Assembly (NCBI GenBank): GCA_031373665.1
Contig: JANMMZ010000043.1
Span: 124,001-188,000, forward strand
DNA from: M3007 sp031373665
GTDB taxonomy: Bacteria > Bacteroidota > Bacteroidia > Chitinophagales > Saprospiraceae
DNA: 64,000 nucleotides
Direction: 5' to 3'
The notes under the pieces were generated by a model, which was not told where the DNA came from, did not search any database, and saw only the letters and a program-made list of their open reading frames with translations. How positions within the stretch are numbered: the stretch's first letter is position 1; every line of letters starts with the position of its first letter. Shown in pieces: positions 56,401 through 64,000 of this stretch. Made by a program: the position numbers and the translations under genes.

Positions 56401-58410
56401 CTCCACTTGCCCTATTATATTCCAATCTTCATCCAATAGGTTCAACGCATTGACATCTAATCGCTTTAAGTCAGCCTTGAATAAAAACTGTGGGATGCTA
56501 TCTTTCATGTTGACGTTGCCATCAAAATTAAAGACTACATTGGGGTCATTGATGCCCAATTTCCCATCAAAAACAAACTCGCTAAATACGCCGTTCATTT
56601 TCAGGTTTTTATAGTCATAACCTTTGTAATAGAAGTGATCTATAGCACCCTCCACTTTTGTTTTCATGGTTGAAAAGGTCAAACCTGTAGAACCTTCGGC
56701 TATGTTGACTTTAAATGCCATATCACCAAAATCCTGGCGATTGCCCGTCCATGCCGCCAAATCAAACCGAGTCATGTCTAAGTAGCCAGAATAAGAGGCT
56801 TTTTCTTTTCCATCTTTGAGGTTTAGGTTCATGTCAATTACCCCTTTTCCTATATCGCTATTTAAGTCTCCATGTACAATGTGACTGAATCCGTAAAAGA
56901 TCTGATAGTCACCCACAAAAGATATGTTACCAAGTGCATAAAATTGCTTGGGTGGTTTAAAGCCCGGAATAATACGGCTAATAGTAGTCAAATCTGACTG
57001 TAGTTTTTCAAACTTGAATTCTATGATTCTTTCATCTAGTTTTCCTCCCAGATTTTCTGCTCTAAAGTTGCAATTGGCATAAGTATTCTCAGAAAGTTTA
57101 ATGTATAATCCTTCACCTTTCAATCGCTTCCCTATCTTACCCTTCAAATGACCGCTAATGACAGCGGCCTGATCTTTATTATTTTTTAAAAAAATATTCT
57201 CAGATAAATTTCTATCAAAATGCAATATATCTCCAATTAAAATATGCGAAGCATCTGAAAGATTTAAATCTAAGGAAATTTTATTCTCAAAGTCATAATA
57301 ATCCTTATATCTATTATAATTCATGATAACTTCGCCTCCAAGATTAGTTCCAGATGTTTGTATTTTAAACTGATAAAGCGCGGTTATCGTATCATTTACT
57401 ATGATTTTGGAGGCTTCTGAGTGCAATACTGCAAGCCCTGACGCTTCTTTGGCAGATAGATTTTTTAAAACACCTTCAAAATTCAAATCATCCGTGAATT
57501 TGATGTCTTCTGCTTGAATATTGATGTCTGTAACTACCAAATGGTTAAAATCCATTACCGTCGCTGGAGTGGTTTTAGCAGGTGACCGATGAAACATATT
57601 CAAGTTAAATTGGGTATTTACCAGTGAAAACTTATCAATATTAAATCGCATCGGTATTCGCACCTTTGCTAAGAAGTCGGATACGCTGCTATCTTGTTGT
57701 ATCTTAGGGAGTTTATTGGATGGAAATTCCTCATAATTAAAAACCAACCCGTCAAGATCAATATTGCGAATATCCACAATATCAGAGCCTATGTCTATAT
57801 TATCAACTTGTATTTGTCCTTTAGGAATATTGAAGTATATTTTTTGGCCTTTGACCTTGTCGTCTTGAAGAAACTGTATATCGTTGAGCCTCAGTCTCTG
57901 TATTTTCACAGAGAATGGGGCGGTGTTTGACTTTGGTTCTTTTGATTTAGTTCTCAGTTTAGAAAGCCATGCATGCAAATTGCTGTCGTACTCCCCCACC
58001 CCACGCTGCATGTTGATTTGGACGTTGCTCAAGGCGATTTCATCAAACTCTAAGCGTGCATAAATTGCCGTAAAAAAATTGGATTTGGTAAAGGCCGTGA
58101 ATTTTTTCACATATATTAGTGGATTGCCTTTGAGGTCTTCTATGTACAGGCCATCCAGTATGACATAGTCAAAAAAACCAATGTCAACATGTTCAATTGC
58201 AACCTTTGTTCCTGTTTTTTCACTGAGCCAAGCCGTGGCTTTCGCTGCCAACCAATTTTGTGCAAATGGCATTTGCAGCAAGAAATAAAGAAAGGTAAAT
58301 AGAAGGGCAACAGCGAACACCAGATTCTCAGCCCTACGTAAAGTCGCTTTGGTCAGCGACCAAAGGCGCTGCCAAATTGAAAGGGAGGAATCTGATTGTT
58401 GATCGGACAT
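53479..58410 (-). CDS. TamB/AsmA-like translocation and assembly module protein
   Basis: A 1643-residue inner-membrane anchored protein. A helix near residues 30-50 (VFAVALLFTFLYFLL) anchors it, followed by an AsmA-like N-terminal region (TKVAIEHVDIGFFDYVILDG) and over 1200 residues of repeating beta-strands, the groove of bridge-like lipid-transfer proteins. The C-terminal 400 residues hold the conserved TamB (DUF490) domain, from MNLSVTEEAEVQLIFDEQAG to QVFGLIVIGQFLPSSG and VLSGQLSGYLTGLASELFGK. TamB works with outer-membrane assembly and moves phospholipid across the periplasm in Proteobacteria; the same is assumed here. A hairpin at 58444-58481 sits between its promoter box (58487-58494) and the ATG. 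Confidence 0.85.
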   Translation of the reverse strand: MSDQQSDSSLSIWQRLWSLTKATLRRAENLVFAVALLFTFLYFLLQMPFAQNWLAAKATAWLSEKTGTKVAIEHVDIGFFDYVILDGLYIEDLKGNPLIYVKKFTAFTKSNFFTAIYARLEFDEIALSNVQINMQRGVGEYDSNLHAWLSKLRTKSKEPKSNTAPFSVKIQRLRLNDIQFLQDDKVKGQKIYFNIPKGQIQVDNIDIGSDIVDIRNIDLDGLVFNYEEFPSNKLPKIQQDSSVSDFLAKVRIPMRFNIDKFSLVNTQFNLNMFHRSPAKTTPATVMDFNHLVVTDINIQAEDIKFTDDLNFEGVLKNLSAKEASGLAVLHSEASKIIVNDTITALYQFKIQTSGTNLGGEVIMNYNRYKDYYDFENKISLDLNLSDASHILIGDILHFDRNLSENIFLKNNKDQAAVISGHLKGKIGKRLKGEGLYIKLSENTYANCNFRAENLGGKLDERIIEFKFEKLQSDLTTISRIIPGFKPPKQFYALGNISFVGDYQIFYGFSHIVHGDLNSDIGKGVIDMNLNLKDGKEKASYSGYLDMTRFDLAAWTGNRQDFGDMAFKVNIAEGSTGLTFSTMKTKVEGAIDHFYYKGYDYKNLKMNGVFSEFVFDGKLGINDPNVVFNFDGNVNMKDSIPQFLFKADLKRLDVNALNLLDEDWNIIGQVEQMRLSGSSWQNLNGTAMLRNFKIIEIGEQRNFTHIIDSLRFTSSYQADGSNYFSIRSDIMDAELKGRFDLRKVGNHLRDLFAYYHPEISKKLGMPTVDSLSINDNYVIDLHIKDLQDLPQLFSNIDTLFEIRANAKVNGENGETLLNLYVPEIRSGAIKAEKVKLNWIGRGNSAQFVVDVPISSVKGRDLAPINFQGLLNKDDLSFNFSAEGKDTSSFVKAVNLSGILSIVDSLWQVKFDASNLALFNDEWVISDDNYIRFSKGYFATNNFEFFNENRRIVIDSFNNGRGLSVALANFDLDFINPIIKRKSVKLRGKLFDFDVKIQDVFTAKGISTFIATDTVFVNGIPYGDINGNIEADSLTGPVWWKILLNYENQQLRLAGAYRPNGSDTKLVEEVDLIVKGGEIQNKVSIRKFPMEILQTFIPGISNTTGKLDGEIMVGGPVNRVGVNGEVWVTGSTKINYLNTTCYIDSQRVVLTDYSIWADGATIWDASPRRLHSAKIKGGIRHDHFSKWELACSIKSNDDSFMMLNTSKLNNELYYGQGIGAFDAQFTGSFVRTNIRIDATTGKESRLYIPLTSASEVNEINFIKFKRKINLDSLKNEQKNVKSELKGLNLEMNLSVTEEAEVQLIFDEQAGDLIKSRGEGDIKLSINREGEFKMDGGYVIKKGEYNFTLLNIVNKPFNVKDGGTIKWFGDPYNALIDLDATYEDNTSLYNLIKDELLVTGADQTLISDASKGTLVVVTMHLDGDLMKPNITFDLDFPNVSPQLKTLADSRLRLIRQDQNELSRQVFGLIVIGQFLPSSGAFAQTQDYTASAVNTLSQVLSGQLSGYLTGLASELFGKSVSSIDFDIAYNEYQNDVISGQPSNLQGGRELQVRLSSGFANDRVLVNVGSQFGLNKFGTTQEGFLGEDVAIEFVLTENRRWRLKVYQRREPDPTGGGTRSRIGGGISFRRDYESFDDLISGVKNQFKK

Positions 58411-58443
58411 AAATATTGAGTAATACGCTTGGACTATCTAAAA

Positions 58444-58481
58444 CGAAAGAGTGTGCATACTGGTGTACACACACTCTTTCG
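58444..58481 (-). promoter_or_regulatory. hairpin in the leader of the tamB-like gene
   Basis: A perfect 12-bp stem (58444-58455 with 58470-58481) and 14-base loop. On the minus strand the stem is followed by TTTTAGA, so it can be a terminator for the gene at 58557, or a leader hairpin for tamB because the -7 box lies upstream of it. Confidence 0.55.
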
Positions 58482-58486
58482 CGAGG

Positions 58487-58494
58487 CAAAATTA
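58487..58494 (-). promoter_or_regulatory. -7 promoter element for the tamB-like gene
   Basis: Minus-strand TAATTTTG followed by CCTC, 77 bases before the ATG at 58410. No -33 TTG was seen. Confidence 0.4.
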
Positions 58495-58556
58495 CAGTAT
58501 TTTTTCATATCAGTAGGCATTGCCACTGATACTTAGTATTTCTTTAAAGAAATATG

Positions 58557-59480
58557 TTAAACAAGCCTGAAACTTGAGGCACCCAAAAGTCCTTTTTCAC
58601 AATAGATCGCTACTACATAATTGCCTGATTTTAGCCGCTCATCAAACTTATGGTTGAATGAGTGGCGTTGGGTATTTTCAAGAACAATGTCTTTGGTTTC
58701 TTGAGCAATGATTTCTACTGGGCCAGAAGGCGCAAAAACAGTTGCCTTGATTGGATTCTTGGCCATAATAGGATTGCCTTTGTCGTCGGTAATGACCATA
58801 TACAACTTTTGTGGGCCATGGTAGGTAGTTGGTACATCAGCAAGGTCAAAACTAACAAATACCTCGCGAGCCTTGCGAGCTTTGGTAGTCAGGCGATCGC
58901 CTCTTTTTTCTAACTCTACACGAAATGAACTTGCCTTGAAGGTAGCCGATTGGGTCTTACGAATCTGCTCTTCCAATTGTTTGGCCATATCTACCGCCTT
59001 GGTGTTAAGGTCAGTAATATTGCCTTTCAACTGTTCATTTTCTCCAGTCAATCGCTGGTTTTCTAATTTTAGTTGTTCGTTTTCTGCGCGGAGGGTAGTG
59101 ACGATTGTTTCAACGGATATTTTTTCGCGTTGCAAGTCGGCTACTTGGGCGCGAAGTGATTCTATGTCCTTCGCATTGGAGTTACGGATTTGGCGAATCA
59201 GTATTTCCTTCTTTTGGATAATGGCAGCCGTGCTGCTCACTTTACCATTAAGCGTTTCGTTTTCAGTGCGCAAACCTTCGTATGCGCCCGCAAGACTGTC
59301 AAGGGCGGCTTCGACGCTCAATTTTTCTTTTTCTAAAGAAACGCGTTCGGCTTCAATCTTCTCAGATTGAGCCAAGTAATTTTGTGATTTCTGCCAAAAG
59401 AAGAAACCAAGTCCGGCAGCAAGTGCTAATAAAAGGGTTACGGCAATGCCGTAAATACGAGAATTTTGTGTGTCGCTCAT
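58557..59480 (-). CDS. membrane-anchored coiled-coil protein
   Basis: A 307-residue protein with one transmembrane helix near residues 9-28 (IYGIAVTLLLALAAGLGFFF), then about 150 residues of coiled coil with heptads rich in Glu, Lys, Leu and Gln (ENEQLKLENQRLTGENEQLK). A C-terminal beta-domain of about 120 residues (from about 190) ends in FRLV. I do not recognise the beta-domain; similar proteins are common in Bacteroidota. The ATG at 59480 (MSDTQNSR) is chosen over one at 59534 because the extra 18 residues are polar and aromatic and unlike a normal start. The promoter box at 59598-59605 gives a leader of about 110 bases. Confidence 0.72.
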   Translation of the reverse strand: MSDTQNSRIYGIAVTLLLALAAGLGFFFWQKSQNYLAQSEKIEAERVSLEKEKLSVEAALDSLAGAYEGLRTENETLNGKVSSTAAIIQKKEILIRQIRNSNAKDIESLRAQVADLQREKISVETIVTTLRAENEQLKLENQRLTGENEQLKGNITDLNTKAVDMAKQLEEQIRKTQSATFKASSFRVELEKRGDRLTTKARKAREVFVSFDLADVPTTYHGPQKLYMVITDDKGNPIMAKNPIKATVFAPSGPVEIIAQETKDIVLENTQRHSFNHKFDERLKSGNYVVAIYCEKGLLGASSFRLV

Positions 59481-59597
59481 AAATATGTGATAATAAAACT
59501 GATAGGATGGCTTGTTACGCCAATAAACTTTCATTGGTACGTTGAATAACTATTCAAAATACGTTCCAATTATCTCGTTAGTGTCTGTTTTATCGCA

Positions 59598-59605
59598 CAA
59601 AAGTA
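59598..59605 (-). promoter_or_regulatory. -7 promoter element for the coiled-coil gene
   Basis: Minus-strand TACTTTTG followed by TGCG. Confidence 0.45.
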
Positions 59606-59671
59606 ATTTGATTTGTCATAATTAACGTTTTTTTATGGTTTTTTAAAAATAAAATAATGAACGCACCTGTG

Positions 59672-60805
59672 TTATTCACAAGGAATACTTATAATTTTTT
59701 CAGAATCATAGTTATACGAATCAACTTTTAATATCATGAGTGAGCCTCCTGGGTATTCTTTACAAATATAATTGGCAACTTTTTTTGCATATACATCGTG
59801 ATAAGGCAGCGGGACACCAAAAGCGGCTACTGCCCAATCATCAAGTAGGAGTTTGGTTTGGTCATCGTAGGCGTGCTTTTCCCAAACTTCGACAAAATGA
59901 GTAGTGTAAGAAATTTGGGTAGGTTTGATTTTTCCACATTGATAAGAATATTCCGGCTGAGTATCGTCATACAGGTACCACCCAAACGAACGTGGAATCA
60001 GTTGGAATATACTGAGCACCGGAATCAAAAAAAGAACCATTGCAAAAACCGTAGCCTTGTTGGAGCGATCCTTTGGATTGATAAAAGATGACGAAGGTAC
60101 TGACAGCCAAACTAGCAGGGCCATCATAATATTCCAAGGGATGACGATTAGGTTCCAATCTGATTGTAACAGCGCTGCTGATACCAATAAATGAAATAAG
60201 ACGATTAGATACTTGAAAAATGGTCTTGTCCGTGACCATAGCAAACCGGGAAGTAATAACATTTCAAGCAGGGCCACGGTGTAACCTAACTGCGGGTATG
60301 CCCCTACCCTTTCTGTGATTTTATAGGCACTACAAAACCACTTAAATCCATCGTGGGCAAAGAAAGGGTTGAGTTTATGGAAACCACTCCAAAAGTACAA
60401 AGTGCCAATGAGGAAAAGTAATAAAAACCGACGTGATTCAGGTTCTATTGCTTTCGAAATAGGGAAGAAGGCTAAAGTAATAGCAAAAAACCAGACCCAA
60501 GGCTGGAACCGGGTCATGTCTTGGAGGCAAAGGAGCATCAAGCAAATTAAAAGCAGCCATATGCTCTTCGCATGGCTTGGCTTATATATAGAAAATAAAC
60601 CAGATAAGGCCAAAGTGCAGAATAACCCCCAATTAATCAGAGATTGTGTGGAACCAGACTTATAGGTGAATGCATCGCCAACTAAAGGCACCAAGGGAAA
60701 ATCGCTGCGTTCGTTGGGAATCCATAAGGTCCATGACAAGGCCATACTAAGAAAAAGGGCTATTACGGCGACACGGTAGTGCCAAATCATGGAATCATTG
60801 GCCAT
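59672..60805 (-). CDS. multi-pass membrane protein, HTTM-like
   Basis: A 377-residue protein with about eight hydrophobic helices and a C-terminal soluble tail of about 85 residues (from about 293). The segment TLYFWSGFHKLNPFFAHDG (about 156-174) resembles the conserved helix of HTTM/vitamin-K-dependent-carboxylase-like membrane domains. The tail contains YEYxxQCGK-like and HDVYAKKVANYICKEYPGG sequences with two cysteines. The family link is tentative and no reaction can be assigned. It starts one base after the stop of the SPOR-membrane gene and ends a probable three-gene operon. Confidence 0.6.
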   Translation of the reverse strand: MANDSMIWHYRVAVIALFLSMALSWTLWIPNERSDFPLVPLVGDAFTYKSGSTQSLINWGLFCTLALSGLFSIYKPSHAKSIWLLLICLMLLCLQDMTRFQPWVWFFAITLAFFPISKAIEPESRRFLLLFLIGTLYFWSGFHKLNPFFAHDGFKWFCSAYKITERVGAYPQLGYTVALLEMLLLPGLLWSRTRPFFKYLIVLFHLLVSAALLQSDWNLIVIPWNIMMALLVWLSVPSSSFINPKDRSNKATVFAMVLFLIPVLSIFQLIPRSFGWYLYDDTQPEYSYQCGKIKPTQISYTTHFVEVWEKHAYDDQTKLLLDDWAVAAFGVPLPYHDVYAKKVANYICKEYPGGSLMILKVDSYNYDSEKIISIPCE

Positions 60806-60806
60806 A

Positions 60807-62363
60807 TTAAGGCAGTTTTCTAAGCAACAGGCGGCCTTTGAGGAGACCCGCTTTTTTTAAGGCTTTTTCAAAGGTTTTTAACTGGGCTTGGGCTTTTGAT
60901 TCTGTGGCGTAAACCCCACCTAGCATCACAATAGTACCTTTTGCACCTGATTGCAGGCAACTAAGGGCGAGTTTATCGGCCAATATACTTTTTTCTTGAA
61001 GCACCTCTACCCTATTGATCGCATTTTGGGTGTTTGAGAAGGCATTATCTTGTATAATCCATCCTTTTTGCCCAGATACTTTAGCGCAAGCACCTTTGGC
61101 TTTGGGAGCGACTTTCGGCTTTTCTTTCTTCTTTTCTACTGATGCTGTTTGGGGCTTGGGGTCTTCTTTTGTATCTGAAATGGTGATGGTTTCTACCTCT
61201 ATTTCAGTGTCGTCATTGGAGAGATCAATCTCTTCTACTACTGGCGTAGTGGAGGCTGGTTTCCGCTTGATAGAAACGGGTTTTTGCTTCGTGATGCCTA
61301 ATGGAGGAATATCGTCATACGGGATGGCATCACCATCAATGACGTAACCATATTGGTCTTCTGGATTGGCACCACTCTTCCATTCACGCATTTTTACCAG
61401 ATCTGCGGTTTCTGTATCTCTATGGCTTATTACCTTCAAAAAAAGCGGCAGGATCACCACCATAGAAAGGGCAGCGACCCATTTTTGGATGCCTTGGGCA
61501 TTCATAAATCGAGTATAACCGCTGTTGCTTGCTCCTAAAGTGCGAGTGATACCGCTAAGAAACGCATTGCGAACAGGGTCATAGACCAGGTATCGCAATG
61601 AATTGGTTATTTTATTCCAAATAATGGTCAATTTATCAGGAGGCTTGACTTTGGCTACCGTACCCACACCCTGAGAAACATTCTGGTACCATTCTTTTTT
61701 AGTAACCCAATCCACCATTTTTCTATTTTTCCCATATACACCCAATCGAGAGGGTGTTATCAGCACTTTTACCAGATCATCAGGTGGTATCAGTGCTAAC
61801 CCGAATCCATGATAGACACATTGGCTTCGCAATTCGATGAGGTAAGGATCAATCGGGGAAGGAAATACGTCGTCTGCCAAAGCGATCCATTGTTCATCGG
61901 CTTGATATTGTTTAAACTGCGCAATGGCGTGGATAAATCGGTATTTACGCCAGCGTTGCATGGCAAAATACCATCCAAAAAAAGCAATCATACCAGTACC
62001 TATAATCAATCCAATGTTTCCAATACTGTACAACGAAATGAGCCAAGGTAGCCGCCCGATATAAAAAGCCACATAGATAGCGGCTGCTACCAGCATCGAA
62101 AAAGCGAAGCAGTCCCAAAGAAAATAATAGATATTGAGGACATACTTCACTTCTTCGGCCTTATCTTGAGAGGTGGCTTCGTAGGTGCAGACAAAGGGGG
62201 AGCCATCAGATTTGCGAAAGGACATTTTTCCGTCGGCCACTACCCCACCCTCCGCTACATTGTCCGTCTCTACGGATTCACTACCACTGATCGGCTCGTA
62301 ACGATGCCGATAAAAATCACGCAAGAATGGAATGAAGCGTTGTTTTACTTCATTTTCACTCAT
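60807..62363 (-). CDS. SPOR-domain membrane protein of unknown function
   Basis: A 518-residue protein. The N-terminal 80 residues are cytoplasmic, followed by two close hydrophobic helices (about 82-102 and 112-137), a soluble domain (about 140-290), a further helix near 300-320, a Lys/Pro/Glu-rich linker and a C-terminal SPOR-like domain (about 430-518; GWIIQDNAFSNTQNAINRVE, KGTIVMLGGVYATESKAQAQ). SPOR domains bind septal peptidoglycan. I chose the ATG at 62363 (MSENEVKQRF). A TTG at 62405 overlapping the previous stop would add 14 residues and is possible. It lies between the coiled-coil and HTTM-like genes in one operon. Confidence 0.65.
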   Translation of the reverse strand: MSENEVKQRFIPFLRDFYRHRYEPISGSESVETDNVAEGGVVADGKMSFRKSDGSPFVCTYEATSQDKAEEVKYVLNIYYFLWDCFAFSMLVAAAIYVAFYIGRLPWLISLYSIGNIGLIIGTGMIAFFGWYFAMQRWRKYRFIHAIAQFKQYQADEQWIALADDVFPSPIDPYLIELRSQCVYHGFGLALIPPDDLVKVLITPSRLGVYGKNRKMVDWVTKKEWYQNVSQGVGTVAKVKPPDKLTIIWNKITNSLRYLVYDPVRNAFLSGITRTLGASNSGYTRFMNAQGIQKWVAALSMVVILPLFLKVISHRDTETADLVKMREWKSGANPEDQYGYVIDGDAIPYDDIPPLGITKQKPVSIKRKPASTTPVVEEIDLSNDDTEIEVETITISDTKEDPKPQTASVEKKKEKPKVAPKAKGACAKVSGQKGWIIQDNAFSNTQNAINRVEVLQEKSILADKLALSCLQSGAKGTIVMLGGVYATESKAQAQLKTFEKALKKAGLLKGRLLLRKLP

Positions 62364-62401
62364 GTACAATGCGGTAGTAGTGCCTATCTGCTTCAAATGA
62401 A

Positions 62402-62947
62402 TCAAATATTTTTATGCATGTTTTCAATATCCTTGTCCACCTGCAAGAGCAAGGAAGTGTGGGTGCGCTCAAAAGCAGCCTTTGCCTTTTCTATTTTTTC
62501 GGCTTCTACACCAATCATTGAATCTGATTGTTCTATTTGTTGCAAGTAGCCAGCCATATCATCTTGAAGGCGTTGTATTTCCGATTTATGGCGTTCTATT
62601 TGATCCCGCAGCCGCTTAGATTCTTCTTGACGGGAAGCCACTTTGGTCAAGTGCTGATTCTCAAGGGCTTTTGAAAAGTGCTCCTTTTCTTTTTCGATTA
62701 CCGTACGATAATACCCTGCTGTTTCTATTAGTTTCTCCTTGGTGAGTCCTAAAGTTGCAGCAGTAGTGAAGGCACTTTTTTGAGCGGTCGCTTCGTCCAA
62801 TTTCATCTCTATGAGGTTGACAACGGCACGCTTAAACTCAAAATAATCGAATCCGGGAAGGTTATTCTTCTCAATTGCCTGGGTCAAAAAATCAAGGCTG
62901 CGGTCATCTAAGCCATCGGCTTGGAACATAGACTTTGTTGTGGTCAT
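62402..62947 (-). CDS. coiled-coil protein of unknown function
   Basis: A 181-residue soluble protein with no signal peptide. Residues about 15-90 are a small helical domain (DRSLDFLTQAIEKNNLPGFD, VVNLIEMKLDEATAQKSAFT), and residues about 95-175 are a long coiled coil rich in Gln, Glu and Lys. It is the first gene of the apparent operon with the SPOR-membrane and HTTM-like genes; its stop overlaps or nearly touches the next start. I do not recognise the family. Confidence 0.65.
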   Translation of the reverse strand: MTTTKSMFQADGLDDRSLDFLTQAIEKNNLPGFDYFEFKRAVVNLIEMKLDEATAQKSAFTTAATLGLTKEKLIETAGYYRTVIEKEKEHFSKALENQHLTKVASRQEESKRLRDQIERHKSEIQRLQDDMAGYLQQIEQSDSMIGVEAEKIEKAKAAFERTHTSLLLQVDKDIENMHKNI

Positions 62948-63063
62948 GTTATTGTTTTAATTTTAAGATGCAAATAAACGGCAAATAACAAGGCTTGCTT
63001 GCTTTAAGGCACAAAAAAAGCGACTAATCATCAATATTAATCGAAATAGAGCAATTATTTCAT

Positions 63064-64000
63064 TTACTCTAACCCGCTAGGAGAAAAACGCACCCCTAAA
63101 TACGCAATTTGTGGCATCATAGGAGCCCATACCAAAGAGCCATTGAAAAAAGTGGACCAAGGATTTTCATCACTGACCAATACATGGTGCTGTTGGTATC
63201 CAGTAATATTTTCGCAACCTAGGTATAATTCATATTTTTTCCAATGCCGTGTTACTTGGGCGTTGACCAAGGCAAAATTAGGCGTTTGCTTTGGGAAATC
63301 ATGCAGCAACTCGTGTGGCACCAAATCATTGATTGGCAATCGTTGAGTGCCCACCAATTGGCTGTGTACATTGAAACTCCATTTTTTGTTAGGCGTGGTG
63401 TAGTCTATTGTCACCAAACCCCTTGTACGAGCCGTGAATGGCATGGTTTTAAGCACGCCATCGGCAAATGTAGCGCGTACATCATTCCATTTATAAGCCA
63501 ATTTAATATCCAGCCCTGGGAGTATATTATATTGAAAATTGAAAAGCACACTATTGCTATACGATGATCCTTCTAAGTTGTAAAAGAAAATAGCGGCAGT
63601 GTCTTTATCTAAATCCATGATGGTTTGGTTTACAAAATCAGTCCGATACACATCCACGCTAAAACTTGCATCTCGTTTGGCAATTTTAAAATTTTGGGTG
63701 TAATTCACCCCATAGTTCCAAGCCTCTTCTGCGCCCATGTTGGGGGCAAAATTCAACCTTCGGTTTCCAGCCAATTGGCTGATATTTTCTGCCACAAGAT
63801 TGGGCGACCTAAATCCGCGACCTGCCGAGATACGCACAATGCTGTTTTCAGTAAAATTGTACTTGGCACTCATGCGTGGGGTCACTTGCCAACCAAAGCG
63901 GCTATTCCAGTCCACACGGCTGCCCAAAACAACGACGAAATCAGGGGTTTCCATGTGCAAACTGGGGCGGCTGTAGGTATATTCCAACATGGCACCTGGC
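63064..64000 (-). CDS. TonB-dependent receptor, C-terminal part (runs off the window)
   Basis: The C-terminal 312 residues of an outer-membrane receptor; the reading frame is open to the right edge, so the start, signal and plug lie beyond 64000. The visible part is barrel: strands such as RISAGRGFRSPNLVAENISQ, EEAWNYGVNYTQNFKIAKRD, FSVDVYRTDFVNQTIMDLDK, YELYLGCENITGYQQHHV and the end MPQIAYLGVRFSPSGLE. GRGFRSPN is the usual barrel motif of classical TonB receptors. The ending is not the typical aromatic-terminal SusC form. Substrate unknown. Confidence 0.85.
   Translation of the reverse strand, partial: PGAMLEYTYSRPSLHMETPDFVVVLGSRVDWNSRFGWQVTPRMSAKYNFTENSIVRISAGRGFRSPNLVAENISQLAGNRRLNFAPNMGAEEAWNYGVNYTQNFKIAKRDASFSVDVYRTDFVNQTIMDLDKDTAAIFFYNLEGSSYSNSVLFNFQYNILPGLDIKLAYKWNDVRATFADGVLKTMPFTARTRGLVTIDYTTPNKKWSFNVHSQLVGTQRLPINDLVPHELLHDFPKQTPNFALVNAQVTRHWKKYELYLGCENITGYQQHHVLVSDENPWSTFFNGSLVWAPMMPQIAYLGVRFSPSGLE

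Overview
The window reads as a chromosomal segment of a Bacteroidota bacterium. The evidence is many signal-peptide proteins with type IX secretion (T9SS) sorting domains of types A and B, SprB/PKD 'gliding motility-associated' proteins, a SusC/SusD pair, several TonB-dependent receptors, and repeated promoter-like TAnnTTTG boxes (the Bacteroidota -7 element) just upstream of start codons. The style (YncE/phosphoesterase proteins, BNR proteins, GC-rich palindromic repeats in AT-rich spacers) fits Saprospiria or Cytophagia, but I cannot assign a genus. No rRNA, tRNA, CRISPR array, prophage or transposase gene was seen.

Layout. 1-9.4 kb: acetoacetate-CoA ligase, an orphan efflux adaptor lipoprotein, a Wzz-type chain-length protein with an O-antigen-ligase/polymerase-like membrane protein, a thiolase, a PAP2 phosphatase and two small lipoproteins. 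9.5-22.6 kb: a large BNR-propeller protein, an APC amino-acid transporter, a T9SS type A protein, an esterase, a VWA protein followed by a deoxynucleoside kinase, a PKD/type B T9SS protein and a TsaC-family protein. 22.7-33 kb: an OmpA/TSP3 protein divergent from a TPR-propeller-SPOR protein, a 660-bp spacer full of inverted repeats, and a 1570-residue SprB-repeat adhesin with a cohesin-like domain. 33-35.7 kb: imidazolonepropionase and a kelch/T9SS protein.

35.8-53 kb is the most interesting part: what looks like a complete uptake and degradation locus for organophosphonates. It holds a phosphonatase-like HAD hydrolase (with the Schiff-base lysine), a divergent two-gene operon of an MFS/DUF5690 transporter and an FAD oxidase of the aminophosphonate-associated family, two YncE-propeller/phosphoesterase fusion proteins, a TonB receptor, a PhnZ-like HD mixed-valent di-iron oxygenase and a SusC/SusD pair. 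There are no glycoside hydrolases, no C-P lyase, no PhnW and no PhnY-type hydroxylase. A plausible reading is: SusCD/TonB import across the outer membrane, phosphoester or phospholipid head-group release in the periplasm, MFS import, then C-P cleavage by two separate routes (oxidase plus hydrolase, and HD oxygenase). The neighbourhood association of the enzyme families is known; the substrate and the full route are inference.

53-64 kb: a 99-bp nested palindrome, a TamB-like AsmA-family protein of 1643 residues, a coiled-coil membrane protein, a three-gene operon (coiled-coil protein, SPOR-domain membrane protein, HTTM-like membrane protein) and the C-terminal part of a TonB receptor that runs off the right edge.
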